DNA of 17,923 bases from the NCBI GenBank assembly GCA_964609495.1, contig CAZSTA010000062.1, positions 1 through 17,923 of the forward strand, in the 5' to 3' direction. The translations under genes were made by a program, and so were the position numbers. Position 1 is the stretch's first letter; each line of letters begins with the position of its first letter. Positions 13,587-17,923 of the stretch are shown here, one piece after another. Source of the DNA: CAZSTA01 sp964609495 [NCBI: uncultured bacterium]. GTDB lineage: Bacteria > CAZSTA01. A model generated the notes under the pieces. It was not told the origin of the DNA. It saw only the letters and a program-made list of their open reading frames with translations, and did no database searches.

Positions 13587-15752
13587 ATGATAAGAAAATT
13601 ACGGGGAAGAATGATGAAGACTGTTATGTGGATCGTGGCGATCGGATTCACCATCTCCATAGTAGCATACGGAGGAAGTTACTACTTTTCCAGAAGACCA
13701 ACACCCACAGAAGAAAGAGAAGAATTAAGCGAAGCGGCGGCCACGGTTAATGGGGAGAACATCTCGATGCTTGATCTGAATCAAGCTGTTGCTATGAGCT
13801 TGAGAAATTCTAATATCTCCCCGCAGGATATCGATCAAGCTACCCTCGATTTCTATAGAGAGCTATTCCTAGAGCAATTAATAGATAGAGAGTTGATCTA
13901 TCAGGATGCTAAGGAGCAAAATATCCGTCCTAATAAGGATGAGGTGAATAAGATCATAAAGCAGACTGAACAGGCATTCCCTTCCAAAGCAGATTTATTG
14001 ACTGTTCTGAATGCCTATGGTTGGGCTGACTTAAATGATTATCGCAGATCTATAGAGAGAGATATCATTATCCAAGAGAGAATAAAGCAAGTAAGGGATG
14101 AAGTCGGAGAGGTTAGCGAGGAGGAAGCGAAAATTTTTTATGAGGAGAATAAATATCGCTATCCAAAATCGGCTGAGGTGAAGTTAGAGCAGATCCTGGT
14201 CAAAGATGAAGAAGAGGCTAAGAAAGCTCAAGAGAAACTCGTTAATGAGGATTTCAAAACGGTCGCAGAAGAGATCTCTCGAACTAATTTTCAGCCCGAC
14301 TATATGCAACAAGAGGATCTATTTGGAGATTTCAAAAGCTCCGCTTTTGGCCTAGGGGTAGGAGATGCGAGTAATGTGATAACCACTATGTTGGGATATC
14401 ACGTTATTAAATTGATAGAGAGACGAGCCGAACATTATCCCGAACTTGGCGAAGTCAAAGAACAAGTGATAGACTCGATTCTAGGGGAGAAAAGAAAGGA
14501 ATTTATAAATAATAAAGTCGCCGAACTTCAAAAGGAACATGATAAATTATTGGAACAGCGTCGAGAGGAAGCTAAGAAGGAGTTCCCGGATGTTACCGAA
14601 GAGGAGCTTCTGGAATACTACGAAGCTAGCAAACCTATGTATCATGAACCAGAACAAGTTCACGCCCATCATATTCTAGTAGCGACCGAGGAAGAGGCCG
14701 AAGACATATTAAAGGAGCTAAGAGCAGGAGTTGACTTTGAGCAATTAGCCATGGAGAAATCGATGGAGCCGGCGGCGAAGCAAACAGGGGGAGATCTGGG
14801 ATACTTCTCCCGAGGGATGATGATCCCTGAATTCGAGGAGGCTGCCTTCAGCTTAGAGGTCGGAAAGATATCGGAACCTGTCAAGACTTCATTCGGCTAT
14901 CATATAATCAGAGTTGATGATAAGAAACCAGAAAGAGATCCCCCCTTAGAGGAGATAAGGGATAGGGTCGAGCAAGACATCTTACTCGCCCTGCGAGATA
15001 CTTTTGTAAACCCGCTTAGGAATAAGCTTAATGAGGAGAAGGAAGAGAAGAGGGTTGAGTATCAAGAACAGGCAAAGACCGAGATAACTCCGGATAGTAT
15101 AACCGAGGAGGAGATACAAGATTACTTCCAGGAGAATTTGGAGAAGTATAGGATCCCCGAAAAGAGAAATATACTTAATATTATCTTCTCTACGGAGGAG
15201 CAAGCTGAAGATTTAGTGAAGAAAATAGGAGAAGATCCTAAGGTTTTTGATGATATGTTCACCAAGGTCTCGAAAGGAGAGGTTGAGGGAGCTATAGCTC
15301 AAGATCTAGGATTTATTACCAGAAGCGAAATAGGAAACTCCTTAGAGCAGATAGCTTTCAGCTTGGAGGCTGGGGATATAAGCCAGATAATGGAGAGCAT
15401 CTTTGGTTATCACCTCATCAAGATAGAGGATAAGAAAGCCGCTTCAACTCGTGCTTTCGAGGAGGTGAAAGAGCAGATTTACCAAGATGCCCTCGAAGAT
15501 AAGCAATCTACAGCACTTCGCAATTTCATTAATAGCTTAAAGAGGAGCGCAGAGATAGTAAATCATTTTAAGGAAAGGAAGGAGAAAGAAGAGGCAGAAA
15601 GGGAAGCGGCTGAAGAGCAAAAGTCAAGTGAGGCAGAGGTTGAAATAGGGACCCCCGAGGAGGAAGGAGCAAAGGAGACCACCGAGGAATCTGGGGCTGA
15701 GCCGATAGAGGAAGAGCAACCCCTGATTGAGACCGAGGAGACGAATAAATAG
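13587..15752 (+). CDS. Membrane-anchored PpiD/SurA-like peptidyl-prolyl isomerase with three parvulin modules
   Basis: The protein has 721 residues. A single N-terminal membrane segment (about 11-34, after positively charged MIRKLRGRMMK) anchors it with the rest outside the cytoplasm, as in PpiD. A SurA_N-like helical region (about 50-190) starts at AAATVNGENISMLDLNQAV. Three parvulin modules follow: about 197-278, 358-447 and 525-618. Only the middle one looks catalytic (HAHHILV, GGDLGYFSRGMMIPEFEEAAF, SFGYHIIRV). Modules 1 and 3 lack the HHIL histidines (KLEQILV, ILNIIFS) and are probably for substrate binding. A Glu-rich tail (about 655-721) ends the protein. GGAGAGGAG precedes the ATG. 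It probably helps fold exported proteins. Ends at a strong bidirectional terminator. Confidence 0.92.
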   Translation: MIRKLRGRMMKTVMWIVAIGFTISIVAYGGSYYFSRRPTPTEEREELSEAAATVNGENISMLDLNQAVAMSLRNSNISPQDIDQATLDFYRELFLEQLIDRELIYQDAKEQNIRPNKDEVNKIIKQTEQAFPSKADLLTVLNAYGWADLNDYRRSIERDIIIQERIKQVRDEVGEVSEEEAKIFYEENKYRYPKSAEVKLEQILVKDEEEAKKAQEKLVNEDFKTVAEEISRTNFQPDYMQQEDLFGDFKSSAFGLGVGDASNVITTMLGYHVIKLIERRAEHYPELGEVKEQVIDSILGEKRKEFINNKVAELQKEHDKLLEQRREEAKKEFPDVTEEELLEYYEASKPMYHEPEQVHAHHILVATEEEAEDILKELRAGVDFEQLAMEKSMEPAAKQTGGDLGYFSRGMMIPEFEEAAFSLEVGKISEPVKTSFGYHIIRVDDKKPERDPPLEEIRDRVEQDILLALRDTFVNPLRNKLNEEKEEKRVEYQEQAKTEITPDSITEEEIQDYFQENLEKYRIPEKRNILNIIFSTEEQAEDLVKKIGEDPKVFDDMFTKVSKGEVEGAIAQDLGFITRSEIGNSLEQIAFSLEAGDISQIMESIFGYHLIKIEDKKAASTRAFEEVKEQIYQDALEDKQSTALRNFINSLKRSAEIVNHFKERKEKEEAEREAAEEQKSSEAEVEIGTPEEEGAKETTEESGAEPIEEEQPLIETEETNK

Positions 15753-15766
15753 GATATTTTCATACA

Positions 15767-15806
15767 AAATGAAGCACGGTCGAATATACCGGTGCTTCAT
15801 TTTTTT
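15767..15806. terminator. Bidirectional intrinsic terminator between convergent genes
   Basis: AAATGAAGCAC (15767-15777) pairs with GTGCTTCATTT (15792-15802), extended by GGT/ACC around a bulged G. On the plus strand it ends in seven Ts (15800-15806). On the minus strand the stem is followed by ATTTTG, so it can also end the leftward transcript of the PHP gene. Confidence 0.88.
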
Positions 15807-15822
15807 GTAAAATGTAAAAACT

Positions 15823-16482
15823 TTAAGTTAGAGCTTCAGAACTGATGAACTCTGCTAATGAGTGGAAATTACCATCCGCTCCCAATTTGGCTGGAGTGCA
15901 ATTTCCCTTCCTTATCTCTCTCATAAAGTCATCTAAGTTCTTGATCTCGCTCTCGAATATAGTAGCATATCGGCCAACTCGTTCTACTCGATGAGCATCT
16001 CCCCCTCCAACACAGGGAAGTTGCATCTTCAAAGCGGCTCTCTGAGCAAGTATGTTCTCGGTGTAGGAGCTGTTTCCATTCCAGGTTTCTACGGCATCTA
16101 AGACGTCCTTAAAATCATAAATCTTATTCCTTAAACTGGGGGCGCCTACTCGGAAAGGATGGGCAGGGATAACTATCCCGCCAGTGCTATGAACCTCTCT
16201 GATTATCTCTTCTGCCGGTAATATATCCTCTATATCAAACTTTCCCTTCCAGCCGAAGACGAGAAGATCCCCCTCAGCGGTCCGAACCTCCATCCCCTCC
16301 AAAACTAGGAAGTTATACTCGGAAGCTATTTCAGCGGCGACTTTAGCTCCATAAGTGGTGTCATGTTCAGTTACGCAAAGTGCATCGAGCCCTATCTTCT
16401 TAGCCCTTTCGATCATCTCCTCCACCCCTAGGATGCTACAAGGGGAGGAAATACGGGTGTGGATATGTAGATCTATAATCAT
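15823..16482 (-). CDS. PHP-domain phosphoesterase
   Basis: This 219-residue protein is a stand-alone PHP domain, a metal-dependent phosphoesterase fold related to the N-terminus of bacterial DNA polymerase III alpha/PolX and histidinol phosphatase. Metal-ligand motifs in order are DLHIHTRISSPC (His6, His8), CVTEHDTTYG, LEGMEVRTAEGDLLVFG, IPAHPFR, VETWNGNS and GGDAHRVERVG. The length is normal for small PHP proteins. The substrate is unknown; nucleoside 3',5'-bisphosphates and short oligonucleotides are reported for some relatives. GAGGTGA precedes the ATG by about 12 nt. It lies 30 nt after the acylphosphatase gene and is the last gene of the proC run, ending at the shared terminator. Confidence 0.9.
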   Translation of the reverse strand: MIIDLHIHTRISSPCSILGVEEMIERAKKIGLDALCVTEHDTTYGAKVAAEIASEYNFLVLEGMEVRTAEGDLLVFGWKGKFDIEDILPAEEIIREVHSTGGIVIPAHPFRVGAPSLRNKIYDFKDVLDAVETWNGNSSYTENILAQRAALKMQLPCVGGGDAHRVERVGRYATIFESEIKNLDDFMREIRKGNCTPAKLGADGNFHSLAEFISSEALT

Positions 16483-16512
16483 CTATTTATAACTTCACCT
16501 CATTTATATTTC

Positions 16513-16812
16513 TCAATAATACGAAGTCCCTAGAATACTGAATCTATTGAATTTGCCTTGACACTCCCCCCATTTCACCTCAACTTTATCTACTCGGGCA
16601 GAATGAGGACCCTTTCTGAGATAGCGTATCAGCTTCTTTATCCTGTCCTCCTCCCCCTCGGCCACAACCTCCACCTCTCCACTATAGAGATTTCTGACAT
16701 ATCCCTTCAACCGCAAAGAGTTAGCATGTCGCGAGGTGAAGAATCTATATCCAACCATCTGGACAAAGCCATCTACCAATATTTCGGCTCTCTTTAACTC
16801 GCTCATCCTCAC
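16513..16812 (-). CDS. Acylphosphatase
   Basis: This 99-residue acylphosphatase hydrolyses acyl phosphates such as carbamoyl phosphate or 1,3-bisphosphoglycerate in the cytosol. The phosphate-binding loop DGFVQMVGYRFF carries the catalytic arginine in the family's GxVQxVGYR, and the second signature GYVRNLYSGEVEVVAEG supplies the catalytic asparagine. Length is typical. The start is GTG 16812 or, 6 nt further in, ATG 16806; GGAGGAG lies 14 nt before the former. The choice changes only two residues. It begins 22 nt after the proC stop and is probably co-transcribed with it. A functional link with proline synthesis is not obvious, though both enzyme sets can touch gamma-glutamyl or acyl phosphates. 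Confidence 0.93.
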   Translation of the reverse strand: MRMSELKRAEILVDGFVQMVGYRFFTSRHANSLRLKGYVRNLYSGEVEVVAEGEEDRIKKLIRYLRKGPHSARVDKVEVKWGECQGKFNRFSILGTSYY

Positions 16813-16834
16813 TCACCCGATTAATTCTCCTCCC

Positions 16835-17647
16835 TCATTTACCCAGTTCCTTAGATCGATAGGTAGCCGCAGTTACAGCATCAAAAATCGCAGTTCGTAG
16901 CCCTCCCCTCTCGATCGCTTCCAAACCAGCTATCGTCGTTCCTCCGGGGGAAGCTACTTTATCCTTCAAGATCATAGGATGTTCCTTCGTCTCCTCTAAC
17001 ATCCTCGCTGTTCCTAAAACCGTTTGAAGAGCTAGTGTTCTCGCGGTATCCCGAGGAAGTCCGACCCTTACTCCTGCATCGGCTAAAGCCTCGATAAATA
17101 CTGCGACATAAGCCGGGCCACTTCCACTTAGTCCAGTAACCGCATCCATCAATCGTTCCTCAACTAAGACCACCTTGCCCGAAGTGGAAAGTATAGTCGT
17201 AGCAAGTTTCTCATCCTCTTCATCCGCATATTTCCCTCGGCACAAAGCGATCGCCGCCTCCCCAATTAGACAGCATATATTGGGCATAACCCTTATGACT
17301 GGCACTTCCTTCGCTATTTCATCCTCTATGAAATCGGTAGTAATACCAGCCGCAATGGATATGAGCAACTGGGAAGGCTCTACCACATCTTTGATATCCT
17401 CTAAAACTCTCTTCATCGCTTGAGGGGTAACTGCTAGGATTATAACATCTCCTCTCCGAACCGCCTCTCGATTATGGGATGCTTTCGAGATCCCGAACTC
17501 CTGGGCTATATAATTCAACCTATCAGGACGAAGATCGAAAGCGGTTATATCCTCAGCCGAAGCTTCGCCAGCGGACAGAATCCCCCGGACTAAAGCCTCG
17601 CCCATCTTTCCTACTCCGATAAAGCTTATCTTTTTGGATATGGACAT
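16835..17647 (-). CDS. proC: Pyrroline-5-carboxylate reductase
   Basis: This is the last enzyme of proline synthesis, reducing 1-pyrroline-5-carboxylate to L-proline with NAD(P)H in the cytosol. The 270-residue protein is full length. An N-terminal Rossmann motif IGVGKMGEAL (10-19) is followed by VILAVTPQ, SIAAGI and VIRVMPNICCLIGEA. The C-terminal dimer/active-site domain has GLSGSGPAYV and the family signature KDKVASPGGTTIAGLEAIE. ATG 17647 follows GGGGGA by about 7 nt. It has its own promoter and opens the leftward operon with acylphosphatase and PHP genes. The usual partners proA and proB are not in this window. Confidence 0.96.
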   Translation of the reverse strand: MSISKKISFIGVGKMGEALVRGILSAGEASAEDITAFDLRPDRLNYIAQEFGISKASHNREAVRRGDVIILAVTPQAMKRVLEDIKDVVEPSQLLISIAAGITTDFIEDEIAKEVPVIRVMPNICCLIGEAAIALCRGKYADEEDEKLATTILSTSGKVVLVEERLMDAVTGLSGSGPAYVAVFIEALADAGVRVGLPRDTARTLALQTVLGTARMLEETKEHPMILKDKVASPGGTTIAGLEAIERGGLRTAIFDAVTAATYRSKELGK

Positions 17648-17685
17648 ATAAATCCCCCGCTCTATAATATAATCAACCGTAAGAT

Positions 17686-17715
17686 ATTATAACATAAAAC
17701 TTATGATAAATGCAA
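17686..17715 (-). promoter_or_regulatory. Sigma70-type promoter of the proC operon
   Basis: On the minus strand TTGCAT (17715-17710), an 18-nt spacer and a perfect TATAAT (17691-17686) with an extended TGT. Transcription would start near 17679, about 30 nt before ATG 17647. Confidence 0.65.
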
Positions 17716-17760
17716 GATTTTATGATGCCTCTTAGTCATCCTAGCCCTTGAACTCCCCTT

Positions 17761-17871
17761 AAATCACCCTCCCCTAACCCCTCCCGTCGAGGGAGGGGAA
17801 AATAAAAGGAATCGCAGTTCACAGGAATCCCCTCTCCCCTCGTGGGAGAGGGATAGAGTGAGGGGGAAATT
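17761..17871. repeat. GC-rich palindromic interspersed repeat unit
   Basis: Two hairpins lie close together: CCCCTCCC / GGGAGGGG (17778-17798, 5-nt loop) and CCCTCTCCC / GGGAGAGGG (17830-17852, 5-nt loop). They are nested in a larger imperfect inverted repeat, because AAATCACCCTCCCCTAACCC at 17761 mirrors AGAGTGAGGGGGAAATTT near 17855-17872. Such CCCTCACCC-TAACCC / GGGAGAGGG units are common as non-coding multi-copy repeats in many bacterial genomes. There is no ORF. The remaining bases to 17923 hold nothing I can name. Confidence 0.7.
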
Positions 17872-17923
17872 TATATCTTGAACCTATTAGTAAAAAGTAA
17901 GGATAGGATACTCCGCTTATCTG

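Overview
The window looks like bacterial chromosome, moderately AT-rich. Genes carry clear Shine-Dalgarno sites and several have near-consensus sigma70-type promoters (TTGACA, 17 bp, TATAAT). AGA/AGG arginine codons are very common. Secreted proteins with type I or lipoprotein signals, a PpiD/SurA-like foldase and an M42 peptidase suggest an uncultured anaerobic bacterium, perhaps from a candidate phylum. No gene fixes the taxon. There are no rRNA, tRNA, CRISPR, phage or transposase genes.

Layout. 1-317: the 3' end of an unidentified gene, then a 28-residue leucine-zipper-like peptide. 461-1381 (+): a PP2C-type phosphatase. 1392-6794 (-): a compact run read leftward from a promoter at 6864-6892, encoding a PEGA-domain exported protein, an Ig-like-repeat lipoprotein, a DUF72 protein, a SAM methyltransferase and a CobW-type GTPase. 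6931-10148 (+): a ferrous iron uptake operon, feoA-feoA-feoB-feoC-like, with a consensus promoter and a Fur box over the expected transcription start. 10226-12322 (+): a strongly promoted secreted protein of four discoidin-like repeats, ending in a hairpin. 12384-15806 (+): an M42 aminopeptidase and a membrane-anchored three-parvulin foldase, ending in a bidirectional terminator. 15823-17715 (-): proC, acylphosphatase and a PHP phosphoesterase. 17761-17871: a GC-rich interspersed hairpin repeat.

The genes fall into two themes. One is the envelope: PEGA, Ig-repeat and discoidin-repeat proteins look like binding or scaffold proteins outside the cytoplasm, and the anchored foldase could serve them. 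The other is metal and metabolic housekeeping: Feo, CobW, ProC, acylphosphatase. The strongest unusual signal is in the discoidin-repeat gene. A 732-nt block appears twice with no difference that I could find by eye, while its flanks have diverged, which suggests recent gene conversion that expanded three domains to four (or an assembly problem). Other points are the leader hairpin and Fur box of feo, the zipper microprotein, and the methyltransferase start that cannot be placed cleanly. I did not find convincing evidence of a wholly new multi-gene system.
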